Part shown: positions 15,831-23,134 of the stretch, one piece after another
How the letters are laid out: each line of letters opens with the position of its first letter
Numbering within the stretch: position 1 is the stretch's first letter
Assembly: GCA_023426265.1 (NCBI GenBank)
Contig: JAFABA010000057.1
Location: 1 to 23,995, forward strand
Direction of reading: 5' to 3'
DNA from: Bacillota bacterium
Lineage (GTDB): Bacteria; Bacillota; Clostridia; Christensenellales; CAG-138
DNA length: 23,995 nucleotides
Position numbers and translations under genes: made by a program
Notes under the pieces: generated by a model
The model's database searches: none
What the model was told of the DNA's origin: nothing
Seen by the model: only the letters and a program-made list of their open reading frames with translations

Positions 15831-16934
15831 CTACTTCATACCCATTAAAAATCGGGTTATTCGAAAGCGGCGCAGCGCCTCGTACCCCGCAAGGGAAAAT
15901 AAGAGAGAGCCTATAGCAATCAGAAGGAATTTCACCCACGCCGGCAATGGCCAGGTCACCACGAAAAACCCAACCGCCATCATGACGGACTGGTGCAGGA
16001 TATACACCGGAAACGACGCGCCGTTGCAGTAGGCGAGCGCCTTGCCGGGCCTGTTGCAATACGCCTGCGCAAGGCCTATGAGCGCGAGTATCATGAGCCA
16101 GGCAGCGCTGTCCCTGAGCAGCGCAACAATAGCCGCCTCAACGGTATAGCCGGAAGCGAACCTCAGCAGCGAACCGCCTATCACAAAGCAGGCCCCCGCG
16201 AACAAAGCGCCGATGAAGTACCATACGCGATATTTCCTTAATACATCCAGAAGATCCCGGTGCGCAATCCAATACCCCAGCAGAAAGAACGCGGCGAAAT
16301 AGAACGGGTTTTTTCCGCCGATTGCGGGCAGGGCGCTCGTAATGGCTAGTGGCACGAATGCCAGAAGAAGCACGGCGGGCCTGCCTATAAACATCGGCTT
16401 TTGCCCGTCGCTTTTCCGGATGCGCATCAAAACCGGTAAAAGCCCTGCGCTGATGAGAAAGAGATACAGCAAGAACCACAGATGGGCGGGCGTAAAGCTG
16501 CCGGTATAGCCCGTGAGATCTGAAAAATCCGCAAAGTAGGACCGCAGGAAGCTTAAGTACCCTCCCGTATACCCATACTGCTGCACGCTAGCGAGATAGC
16601 CCTGAATGGGAACTACCAAAAGAATGCCGACCAAAAACGGCACAAGGAGCCGCAAAAAGCGTTCTTTCAGGTATTGTCCGGAAGTGCGTTTTTGCAGCGC
16701 ATAATAGCTGGATATGCCCGCAATGACGAACATCAGCGGCATAAACCAGTAGGACGTCAGGAACACAAACCAGGAGGAAAACGAGTTGACCGTATCCTTG
16801 ATATAATTTGGCTCCCAACCGTCAAATATCCGTGCCGTATGGAAGGGAAACAGCAGCAGGATGCAGCCTGTCCGCAGCCAGTCTAACCCGTAGTTGCGCT
16901 GTACCCGCGCCCCGGTTTCAGTTCGTATTTCCAT
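15831..16934 (-). CDS. Membrane-bound acyltransferase, acyltransferase family 3
   Basis: A 367-residue integral membrane protein with about ten hydrophobic segments, matching the acyltransferase 3 family that transfers acyl groups to envelope glycans and other surface molecules. The N-terminal YGLDWLRTGCILLLFPFH region holds the conserved first-helix Arg and His (about Arg21 and His32), and SFPVYILHQSVMM near the C-terminus is the usual late-helix motif. Its ATG lies inside the last codons of the preceding GNAT gene (17-nt overlap), so the two are translationally coupled. Acyl donor and acceptor are unknown. Confidence 0.85.
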   Translation of the reverse strand: MEIRTETGARVQRNYGLDWLRTGCILLLFPFHTARIFDGWEPNYIKDTVNSFSSWFVFLTSYWFMPLMFVIAGISSYYALQKRTSGQYLKERFLRLLVPFLVGILLVVPIQGYLASVQQYGYTGGYLSFLRSYFADFSDLTGYTGSFTPAHLWFLLYLFLISAGLLPVLMRIRKSDGQKPMFIGRPAVLLLAFVPLAITSALPAIGGKNPFYFAAFFLLGYWIAHRDLLDVLRKYRVWYFIGALFAGACFVIGGSLLRFASGYTVEAAIVALLRDSAAWLMILALIGLAQAYCNRPGKALAYCNGASFPVYILHQSVMMAVGFFVVTWPLPAWVKFLLIAIGSLLFSLAGYEALRRFRITRFLMGMK

Positions 16935-17475
16935 GCGTTTTCCCGCTCCATTCCTTATAGGTAATAGCGTACCTCAGTTCGTCCTGCCACTCCCCGCCTT
17001 TATACCGCGCCGCTTTGAATATGGCTTCGCGCTTCATGCCGCACTTTTTCATAATGGCCTCGGACGCAAGGTTGTTCGCGTTGCAGCAGGCGATTACCTT
17101 TTTTAGCCCCAGCTCCTCAAAACCCATGCGGATGAGTTGCTGCGCGATGCCGGTGCCATACCCCTTTCCCCAATAAGATGGCAGCAGCATATAGCCGATT
17201 TCCGCGCTGCCCGGGTCGGTCCTTAAAAGCTTGATGTTGCCCATGCCGATGGGCCGGCCATCCGGCAGCAATGCGGCATATTCATACAGCAGCCTGTCCG
17301 GCTTCCTGATATCTTCGAGCGTGCGCGTAAACCACTGCCGGTACGCCTCCAGGCTCTTAACCGTGTCGACGAGCGTATACCGCATAACCTCGGGGCTTGT
17401 ATACATGGCATAATACAAAAAAAGGTCGTTCTCCTCTATCTCACGAAGAACCACAATATCCGGGCGTTCTTCCAT
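16918..17475 (-). CDS. GNAT family N-acetyltransferase, RimJ/RimL-like
   Basis: A 185-residue GNAT-fold protein. Acetyl-CoA-binding motif A is visible as GYMLLPSYWGKGYGTGIAQ with the pyrophosphate loop GKGYGT at about residues 103-108, followed by the NANNLASEAIMKKCGM motif B and YKGGEWQDELRYAI near the end, as in RimJ/RimL-type enzymes that modify protein N-termini or small molecules. I start it at the ATG at 17475 because AGGGG is placed 6 nt upstream; in-frame ATGs further up lack one. The downstream acyltransferase overlaps it by 17 nt. The substrate is not predictable. Confidence 0.9.
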   Translation of the reverse strand: MEERPDIVVLREIEENDLFLYYAMYTSPEVMRYTLVDTVKSLEAYRQWFTRTLEDIRKPDRLLYEYAALLPDGRPIGMGNIKLLRTDPGSAEIGYMLLPSYWGKGYGTGIAQQLIRMGFEELGLKKVIACCNANNLASEAIMKKCGMKREAIFKAARYKGGEWQDELRYAITYKEWSGKTHGNTN

Positions 17476-17522
17476 ATGGCACCCCTGAATCAAAAAATCC
17501 ATGACAAAAATAAGCCAAATCC

Positions 17523-17530
17523 AGTATATC
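17523..17530 (-). promoter_or_regulatory. Possible extended -10 promoter of the GNAT/acyltransferase pair
   Basis: TGATATACT read on the minus strand (TATACT at 17523-17528) is an extended -10 about 45 nt before the start codon. No good -35 is present. Confidence 0.35.
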
Positions 17531-17561
17531 ACAAAGTTAGCGCATAGAATGGGGGACTTTA

Positions 17562-18443
17562 CTATCCTTTCAGCGCTTTTTGCATGAACTCCTCCGTCGA
17601 TATGCCGCTTGGCCGGTTGTATCTTCCCAAATGATACAGGCTGGCGGGATTGCGTTCGATGTAATTCATGCGCTCCCGGCAGGTCAGCGTCATGGTAAAG
17701 CCCGTTTTTCGCAGCACCGCCTCGGCATCGTTATCCCAGCGGCCGTACGGATAGGCAAACGTACCAATCGAAAACCCGCCGTGCTCCACCATCGCGTTTT
17801 GGAATGTCTCGATATCCGATATGAGCAGGGCCTCATGCTCCTCTTTGGTCTCCCAGGATTTGCGTTTAACGCCCTCCCGCCCATTCTTGATGGCATGCAG
17901 CGCATAGGTGTGGCTGGCGATCTCCACCCGGCCGGACTCTTCGAGCGCGCGGAGGTCTTCCCACGTAAGGTACGCATAGGCCGGGTTCTGGTCCATCAAT
18001 TCCGAAGCCTTTTGTGTATAGCTGCCCACGACGGATATGACAGCCTTCATATCCATGCGTTCCAGTATGGGCAGAACATAAACAAGGTTGTTATAATATC
18101 CGTCGTCAAACGTAATCATAACGGGCTTATCCGGCAGCCCCGCCTTGCCGTTGACGTAATCCACAAGCTCCCCGGGAAGCACGGCGGTATACCCCTGGTT
18201 TTTCAAATACAGTAGGTCTTTCTCCAATTGTGCCGGGGAAACGGTATAATTGTTTGCACGCTGGGGGTCTTTGAGCACGGCATGGTACATGATGATGGGC
18301 AGCCGCACCGCCGAAACCGCGTCCGCACGCATGACCTCCACCGCCCCGCCGTCCTCAAACATCAGTACGAATAAAAAAAGCGCAGCACAAGACAGAAGCA
18401 GGCCCACGGCGCGTTTTTTTAAAAGCCGTACTGCCGCTTTCAT
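17562..18443 (-). CDS. Exported polysaccharide deacetylase (CE4/NodB-type)
   Basis: A 293-residue protein with an N-terminal membrane or signal segment (about residues 11-29) and a NodB-fold deacetylase domain. Motif 1 is TFDDGYYNN (111-119) with the catalytic and metal Asp pair, the His motif is SHTYALH (177-183), and the later FAYPYG motif lies at 229-234. Such enzymes remove N-acetyl groups from peptidoglycan or exopolysaccharide outside the cell. Its ATG overlaps the stop of the M23 peptidase by 4 nt (ATGA) and the ribosome binding site lies inside that gene, so the two are coupled. The two His are five residues apart rather than the more usual four. Confidence 0.92.
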   Translation of the reverse strand: MKAAVRLLKKRAVGLLLSCAALFLFVLMFEDGGAVEVMRADAVSAVRLPIIMYHAVLKDPQRANNYTVSPAQLEKDLLYLKNQGYTAVLPGELVDYVNGKAGLPDKPVMITFDDGYYNNLVYVLPILERMDMKAVISVVGSYTQKASELMDQNPAYAYLTWEDLRALEESGRVEIASHTYALHAIKNGREGVKRKSWETKEEHEALLISDIETFQNAMVEHGGFSIGTFAYPYGRWDNDAEAVLRKTGFTMTLTCRERMNYIERNPASLYHLGRYNRPSGISTEEFMQKALKG

Positions 18444-19531
18444 TCCACTACCTCCTGCGCAAGCCCATCCGCCCGTATATAACCGCCGCCCTCGAGTTTT
18501 TCCACGGGCATGCGGTTGCGTTCCAGGAACTGTACGATATGGTATACGTCGATCCAGATCTGGTTGGTGCCGTCGATCTGGCTGTCGTCAAATATCAGCT
18601 GCAGGCCGAAATGCAGGTGCGGCACCTTCACGTTGTTGACGTCTTCCTTGGTGCTGTACCCCGTCATACCCATGTAGCCTATGACGTCCCCCGCGCGGAC
18701 AACGGACCCTTCCTGTAAGCCTTCCGCATAGGGGTTGCCCTTTCTCAAATGCGCGTAATAGTAGTACCGCAGCTTGTCGTGGCTGCGTATGCCAACGCGC
18801 CAGCCGCCATACTGGTTCCAGCCCAACTTTTCCACCACTCCGCCTTCCACCGCAACGATGGGCATACCGATGGAACCGCACAGGTCGTTCCCCAGGTGCA
18901 GCCGCTTGTACCCATAGGTGCGGGGATTGCCGAAATCGTCATAATGCCCGAAGCTGTAGCCCTTGGCGACCGGAGAATACACTTTTAGTCCGTATTCGGT
19001 GGCGGGTTCCCCATCCTGCACCTCATCATGTTCACCTACGAATTGGGAGAGTATGGCCGTATACGCTTCCATATAATAGGACCAGTAACGCATGCCGTCG
19101 GTAATATCCTCCAGCCTTTCCCCGCTGCGCAGGCGCTCCACCAAGGCATCCATTGTCGGACTCTTTTTCCCTTTTTTGAACGCGCCGCCGTTTTTCGCCG
19201 CAGTGTAGGCCAGAAGCTCGATCCAATTCAGCTTGACGTTACCCTTTTTATGGGACTCCACGTCATATTTATATGCCTGTTCGAGCACTTCGAGCGGGAC
19301 GTTGAACTCCACCCAATGGATATAGTCCTCCTCTTTGGGCTCTTCCTCTCCCCCTGAAGAAGAGGAAATGACGTCCGTGATCTGATTGGAAAATGAGAAG
19401 AACAGTGTGCCTCCCAGAAGCAGGCACAATAACAGGACCACAAGATGCCGTTGCTTCAGGCGCAACTTGTTCCGTTTGTCGTGTTTTAGCAACAAAAAGC
19501 ATCCGCCCCCTTTTGCTCCTACATGGAGCAT
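18440..19531 (-). CDS. Membrane-anchored M23 family (LytM-type) metallopeptidase
   Basis: A 363-residue predicted cell-wall hydrolase. After a basic N-terminus there is one membrane segment (about 29-48), an acidic Ser/Glu linker, an alpha-rich extracellular region (70-180) and a C-terminal M23 domain. The zinc ligands are intact: HxxxD at His212/Asp216 and the HLH motif at His305/His307, with a further active-site His near 261. The start is uncertain. The ATG at 19531 has no good ribosome binding site and sits in a hairpin; a TTG at 19495 or 19492, with GGGGG upstream, would give a more natural Lys/Arg-rich start. It is coupled to the deacetylase downstream. Confidence 0.9.
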   Translation of the reverse strand: MLHVGAKGGGCFLLLKHDKRNKLRLKQRHLVVLLLCLLLGGTLFFSFSNQITDVISSSSGGEEEPKEEDYIHWVEFNVPLEVLEQAYKYDVESHKKGNVKLNWIELLAYTAAKNGGAFKKGKKSPTMDALVERLRSGERLEDITDGMRYWSYYMEAYTAILSQFVGEHDEVQDGEPATEYGLKVYSPVAKGYSFGHYDDFGNPRTYGYKRLHLGNDLCGSIGMPIVAVEGGVVEKLGWNQYGGWRVGIRSHDKLRYYYYAHLRKGNPYAEGLQEGSVVRAGDVIGYMGMTGYSTKEDVNNVKVPHLHFGLQLIFDDSQIDGTNQIWIDVYHIVQFLERNRMPVEKLEGGGYIRADGLAQEVVE

Positions 19532-19544
19532 ATGAAGCGGATGC
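19494..19544 (-). terminator. Terminator- or attenuator-like hairpin at the M23 gene start
   Basis: Read on the minus strand, GCATCCGC (19537-19544) pairs perfectly with GCGGATGC (19499-19506), enclosing a second 6-bp hairpin (19514-19519 with 19525-19530), and is followed at once by TTTTT (19494-19498). This is intrinsic-terminator architecture but lies on the predicted start of the M23 gene, between it and the upstream small gene. Confidence 0.5.
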
Positions 19545-19596
19545 CGCCTGCATGTATATAAAGCGGATTCCTTTTTAAGTACCCTTACAAAACGCT

Positions 19597-19701
19597 CTAT
19601 TGCGGTATGGCATAGGACATCGACAGGATGACCATGAAGACCACGCCCAGCAGAAACAGCAGGGCGATGATGGCGGAAATTATCCTTGTTGATCGTTTCA
19701 T
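19597..19701 (-). CDS. 34-residue single-pass membrane peptide
   Basis: A short reading frame with coding signals: ATG at 19701, an AGAGGAAAG ribosome binding site about 8 nt upstream, and a TAG stop. The 34-residue product begins MKRSTR, continues with an uninterrupted hydrophobic helix (IISAIIALLFLLGVVFMVIL), and ends SMSYAIPQ, so it should be a single-pass inner membrane peptide with the basic end inside. It lies between the beta-helix lipoprotein and the M23 peptidase, all in the same direction. I know no family for it; it could be a regulator or stabiliser of a neighbouring envelope protein, which is inference. Confidence 0.5.
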   Translation of the reverse strand: MKRSTRIISAIIALLFLLGVVFMVILSMSYAIPQ

Positions 19702-19704
19702 CGT

Positions 19705-19762
19705 AGCTTTCCTCTTCTTCTTCGTTTTAAATCGGAGCTTTCCTCTTCTTCGTTTTAATTGG
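19705..19762. repeat. Tandem duplication of the small gene's ribosome-binding region
   Basis: Two adjacent near-identical units (19705-19735, 31 nt; 19736-19762, 27 nt) differ mainly by one ttc and two base changes. On the minus strand each carries AAAACGAAGAAGAGGAAAGCT-like sequence, so the purine-rich ribosome binding site before the 34-residue gene is present twice. Confidence 0.7.
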
Positions 19763-19767
19763 ACAGG

Positions 19768-20631
19768 CTATTCAAATATCAGCTTGCCCTTGCCCGCTTC
19801 TATCTTGACGTCCGGTGTGCTTGCGCCTTTGAGCGTCACATCCTCATACAGCTCCACCACAAACACGCCCGCGCCATTCACCCCGCCTTTCGCGTTGAGC
19901 GTGGCGCTTTTATCGGCCTGCAGGGCCCCTATTCTTGCGCCGTTGTGTTCTCCGGTATTGTTCGCCGTGAGAACCGCTTCCTCCATCATGACCAGCGTGC
20001 CGTCAACTTTTACGGCATTGTCCCCCGAAGCCTCGCAGGAGACGATGGCGCGCGGATACAGCGTAAGATCCCCGCGGCCTGTGCTGATGGCGGTGGAAAC
20101 CGCCGTAATATCAAGCGTGCTGTCCTGCTGCAGGTTTAGGCCCAAAGCGACTATGCCATTCCCATTGCCCGAAAGCGTAAGCGAACTTCCCGACGTGACC
20201 GTGAGCGCTCCCGCTGCCTGTATGGCGTTGACTTCCGAGGTGATGACGGTATCCGCAGCGGAAACCGTGCCGCTCCCCAAAAGCCCAAGCCCCGTTTGCC
20301 GGGCCGAAATGGAGACGCTATTGAGCGTAATAGAGCAGCCGTCCTCCAGCCGGATGACGCAGGGTGCGCTCCCCGCTATCGTATGTCCGTCGCCTATAAT
20401 CTCTATGGAGCCGCGCGCAGCGGTAAGCTTGAGCATGGTATCTTCCATATCGATATCCGCGGCGAGCCGTGCAGAAGAACCGCCGGACCCAAAAAAATCC
20501 AGAAGTTCACGTGCAGTTGCAATTTCGCTTTGTTCCGCAGGTTGAAGCGCTTCCTCCGGAGCGGCGGTATCCGCTGCGCAGCCGGAAAGAAGCAACCCCA
20601 AAAACAGGCAGAGTACCGCGAGTTTTCTCAT
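19768..20631 (-). CDS. Lipoprotein with predicted right-handed beta-helix
   Basis: A 287-residue lipoprotein. The signal peptide MRKLAVLCLFLGLLLSGC ends in a clear lipobox. From about residue 60 onward it is built of short repeats rich in Ser, Thr, Gly, Ala and Val, with strands such as GSIEIIGDGHTIAG, CSITLNSVSISARQ, GALTVTSGSSLTLSG and NLQQDSTLDITAV, the pattern of right-handed parallel beta-helix proteins that bind or cleave carbohydrates. No catalytic residues can be recognised. I start it at the ATG at 20631 because GGAGG lies 8 nt upstream. It is the first of a minus-strand envelope group with the 34-residue peptide, M23 peptidase and deacetylase. Confidence 0.75.
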   Translation of the reverse strand: MRKLAVLCLFLGLLLSGCAADTAAPEEALQPAEQSEIATARELLDFFGSGGSSARLAADIDMEDTMLKLTAARGSIEIIGDGHTIAGSAPCVIRLEDGCSITLNSVSISARQTGLGLLGSGTVSAADTVITSEVNAIQAAGALTVTSGSSLTLSGNGNGIVALGLNLQQDSTLDITAVSTAISTGRGDLTLYPRAIVSCEASGDNAVKVDGTLVMMEEAVLTANNTGEHNGARIGALQADKSATLNAKGGVNGAGVFVVELYEDVTLKGASTPDVKIEAGKGKLIFE

Positions 20632-20658
20632 ATGTTCTGCCTCCGCAATACTTTCTTT

Positions 20659-20688
20659 ATTGTAACATGTTAGGATCCGGAATACCAA
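20659..20688 (-). promoter_or_regulatory. Promoter of the beta-helix lipoprotein gene
   Basis: TTGGTA (20683-20688), an 18-nt spacer ending in TGT, and TACAAT (20659-20664) on the minus strand form a plausible extended -10 promoter about 28 nt before the start codon. Confidence 0.5.
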
Positions 20689-20776
20689 CGGGTTGCTTGT
20701 GAACAATTTGATATGGATGTTACATTTCCGAATGTTCGGATTTTATAAGCCTGCCTTTTATACCGCCCGTCACCTA

Positions 20777-20805
20777 TTGACATCATTAATAGGATACGTT
20801 ATGCT
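20777..20805 (+). promoter_or_regulatory. Promoter of the COG2509-type flavoprotein gene
   Basis: A perfect TTGACA -35 (20777-20782) and TATGCT -10 (20800-20805) with a 17-nt spacer lie about 45 nt before the start codon. Confidence 0.6.
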
Positions 20806-20851
20806 GTTCTATGTTTGACAACGACTAGGGTTCACAGGAAGGATGTTTGTA

Positions 20852-22261
20852 ATGCGTAAACAGTATGATGTTGTAATCGTAGGAGCAGGTCCCGCGGGAA
20901 TATTCGCCTCATTGGAGTTAATGGACAAGAAACCTGGCATGAATGTTCTGCTTGTTGACCAGGGACGAAGCCTCCAAAACCGCACCTGCCCGGCGCGCAC
21001 TTCCGGTAAGTGCGTGGATTGCAAACCCTGCGCCATTATGAACGGATGGTCCGGCGCCGGAGCTTTTTCCGACGGAAAACTTTCCCTTTCCCATGAGGTC
21101 GGCGGGAATATTACGGACTATATGCCCCCGCATGAAGCGCAGGCGCTTATCGACTATGCGGATAAGATTTATACAAAATTCGGCGCGCCCGAAACCGTAC
21201 ACGGCCGCAACAACCCGAAGGTAAGCGAGATCGCCTACGAGGCAAGCCGCTACAACATCCATCTGGTGCGCTGCCCCGTGCGCCACATGGGCACGGAGTA
21301 TTCCGCGTCCACATTGCAGAGCATGTACGACGCGCTTATTCAGACGCCAGGCTTTACCTTTATGGAAATGACCTCCGCCCGCAAGATACTTGTGGAGAAC
21401 GGGAAAGCGACCGGCGTCGTTTTGCAGAGCGCAAAAAGTGAACCGTTTGAGGTGGAAGCCGGAAAAGTCGTGCTTGCCCCCGGCCGCGGCGGCGCGGCTT
21501 GGCTGGCGCAGGAGGCCGCGCGCCTTGGCGTGGAAACCCGCAACAACGAGGTGGACATCGGCGTGCGCGTGGAGGTGCCCAATTCCATTATGGACCATCT
21601 CACCCAGGAGCTTTATGAAGCGAAGCTGGTGTACTATTCCGATACGTTTGAAAACCGCGTGCGCACATTCTGCATGAACCCCGGCGGCATCGTCAGCGAG
21701 GAGCATTACGAGGGCGGCATCGCCGTGGTCAACGGGCACAGTTATCATGAGCAGGAGCGCCGCACGCAGAATACGAATTTCGCGCTGCTGGTTTCCACCC
21801 GCTTTACGCAGCCCTTCAACGCGCCCATCCAGTACGGCAACTATATTGCGCAGCTGGGCAACATGCTCACCGGCGGCGGCATTATGGTGCAGCGGCTTGG
21901 GGACCTTTTGCAGGGACGGCGGACGGACGCTTCGCGTTTAAAGAAGTCCACCACCGAGCCCACGCTCAATACCGCGGTGCCCGGAGACCTTTCCTTTGTG
22001 CTCCCCCACCGGCATTTGACCAGCATTATCGAGGCGCTTCGCGCGTTCGACCATATTGCACCGGGGCTATATTCCAAGAATACGCTGCTCTACGGCGTGG
22101 AAGTGAAATTCTACTCCTCCAAGGTGGCGGTGGACAACCGTTTCCAGACCGCTATTGAAGGGCTTTATGCCATCGGCGACGGCGCGGGCATCACCCGCGG
22201 GCTGATGCAGGCGAGCGTGACAGGCGTTGTCGTGGCGCGCGATATTGTGACGAAAGCGTAA
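20852..22261 (+). CDS. FAD-dependent dehydrogenase of the COG2509 family
   Basis: A 469-residue flavoprotein. The N-terminal YDVVIVGAGPAGI with GAGPAG at 11-16 is the FAD dinucleotide-binding motif, and the C-terminal GLYAIGDGAGITRGLMQA is the second FAD contact found in this group. Four cysteines (Cys46, 54, 57, 60; C-x7-C-x2-C-x2-C) are followed by GWSGAGAFSDGKLSLS. The family has no settled function; a metal or Fe-S site is inferred from the cysteine spacing. The ATG at 20852 is preferred because AGGAAGG lies 9 nt upstream; an ATG at 20843 overlaps that site. It is transcribed alone from its own promoter. Confidence 0.9.
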   Translation: MRKQYDVVIVGAGPAGIFASLELMDKKPGMNVLLVDQGRSLQNRTCPARTSGKCVDCKPCAIMNGWSGAGAFSDGKLSLSHEVGGNITDYMPPHEAQALIDYADKIYTKFGAPETVHGRNNPKVSEIAYEASRYNIHLVRCPVRHMGTEYSASTLQSMYDALIQTPGFTFMEMTSARKILVENGKATGVVLQSAKSEPFEVEAGKVVLAPGRGGAAWLAQEAARLGVETRNNEVDIGVRVEVPNSIMDHLTQELYEAKLVYYSDTFENRVRTFCMNPGGIVSEEHYEGGIAVVNGHSYHEQERRTQNTNFALLVSTRFTQPFNAPIQYGNYIAQLGNMLTGGGIMVQRLGDLLQGRRTDASRLKKSTTEPTLNTAVPGDLSFVLPHRHLTSIIEALRAFDHIAPGLYSKNTLLYGVEVKFYSSKVAVDNRFQTAIEGLYAIGDGAGITRGLMQASVTGVVVARDIVTKA

Positions 22262-22284
22262 AAAGATAATCTATTCGTTGCTTT

Positions 22285-22317
22285 AAAGCCGCGGCACGTA
22301 CCTTGCGCCGCGGCTTT
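22285..22317 (+). terminator. Hairpin after the flavoprotein gene
   Basis: A perfect 11-bp stem, AAAGCCGCGGC with GCCGCGGCTTT (22285-22295, 22307-22317), starts 24 nt after the stop. Only a few T follow, so it may be a weak terminator with read-through to the next gene. Confidence 0.55.
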
Positions 22318-22372
22318 GTGCTATCATAAAGTTGTTCTCGGCCATCAATTCTATCATGAAGGAGCATATGCG

Positions 22373-22756
22373 ATGCAAATCGACCATGTTGCGCTCTTTA
22401 CTGAGGATATCGCGCGTTTGCGTACGTTCTATTGCACATATTTCGCCGCTACGTCAAACGCCTTGTACCACAACCCCCGGACGGGCTTAAAAACATATTT
22501 CCTTATGTTTTCGGGCGGTGCGCGGCTGGAGCTGATGTCGCGCCCGGATGTTGTGGGGCCTGTCCCCGCCGCCTGCCAAACGGGGTATACGCACCTTAGC
22601 TTTTCACTGGGCAGTAAGGAGGAGGTGGACCGCCTGACGTCTCTTCTAACCCAAAACGGCTATGCCTGCATCAGCGGGCCGCGCACGACGGGCGACGGAT
22701 ATTATGAAAGCTTAGTACTGGACCCGGACGGGAACCGGATCGAACTTACGGTTTAA
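22373..22756 (+). CDS. VOC superfamily protein (glyoxalase/bleomycin-resistance fold)
   Basis: A 127-residue protein of the vicinal oxygen chelate superfamily. It has the paired beta-alpha-beta-beta-beta modules: MQIDHVALFTEDIARLRTFY at the start, GARLELMSRPD in the middle, YTHLSFSLGSKEEVDRL, and the closing DGYYESLVLDPDGNRIELTV. The four usual metal positions look filled: His5 (IDHV), Glu in LELMS, His in THLSF and Glu in IELTV, as in lactoylglutathione lyase-like enzymes, although the substrate is unknown. I start it at the ATG at 22373 because GGAG lies 8 nt upstream; a longer frame to 22316 lacks a ribosome binding site. It is probably read from the flavoprotein promoter. Confidence 0.88.
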   Translation: MQIDHVALFTEDIARLRTFYCTYFAATSNALYHNPRTGLKTYFLMFSGGARLELMSRPDVVGPVPAACQTGYTHLSFSLGSKEEVDRLTSLLTQNGYACISGPRTTGDGYYESLVLDPDGNRIELTV

Positions 22757-22819
22757 TTTTTAAAGCATACTCGCCTGCCGTTACGGCGAGCGATTCAGTT
22801 TATAAAGCTACGGGTTTAG

Positions 22820-23094
22820 GGAATATGAGGGATCGCAACTAAGGTACCCGGGGGTCTAAAATCGATTCGCAGGATCGATTTTAGACCCTATGAGCCAACG
22901 AACCGCTTCCGGGAAACCCCATATTCCAATCAAATCTGACGATTGGATGTGCAGCTTTAGCTGTACATCATTCCTTTCGAATACCCGAATGTGCCATTCG
23001 GGTGCATGTGCGCCAGATTTGCGAAAAAAAGTGCGGACGGCGCATTTTCAACCTACAGGAAACCCGCTTGCCGTAACGGAAGGCGGGTTTTGTT
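22820..23094. repeat. Dispersed intergenic repeat, expanded multi-hairpin copy
   Basis: Shares ordered blocks with 9429-9559, including the identical cagatttgcgaaaaaaagtgcg (22 nt, 23014-23035) and aacctacagg...cccgctt (23050-23069). It carries extra paired inserts: a perfect 15-bp stem (22852-22866 with 22874-22888), an 11-bp stem with one G-U pair (22946-22956 with 22959-22969) and a 9-bp stem (22983-22991 with 22995-23003). The last two lie inside an 11-bp outer stem (22931-22941 with 23011-23021), and ggaatatg/catattcc (22820-22827, 22920-22927) encloses the first. Its 3' end is a terminator hairpin. Function unknown. Confidence 0.65.
23060..23094 (+). terminator. Intrinsic terminator at the 3' end of the expanded repeat
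   Basis: AAACCCGC (23060-23067) pairs with GCGGGTTT (23083-23090), with further pairing inside, and is followed by TGTT. It would isolate the collagen-like gene from upstream plus-strand transcription. Confidence 0.6.
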
Positions 23095-23134
23095 ATATCA
23101 ATACAATCGCACGCCTTCACAGCCTGATATATGA

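Noticed and set aside
15670..16059. A 130-residue N-terminal extension of the ABC transporter.
   Set aside because: It runs through the promoter, the upstream terminator and the acyltransferase gene; the ATG at 15669 has a perfect ribosome binding site and a normal N-terminus.
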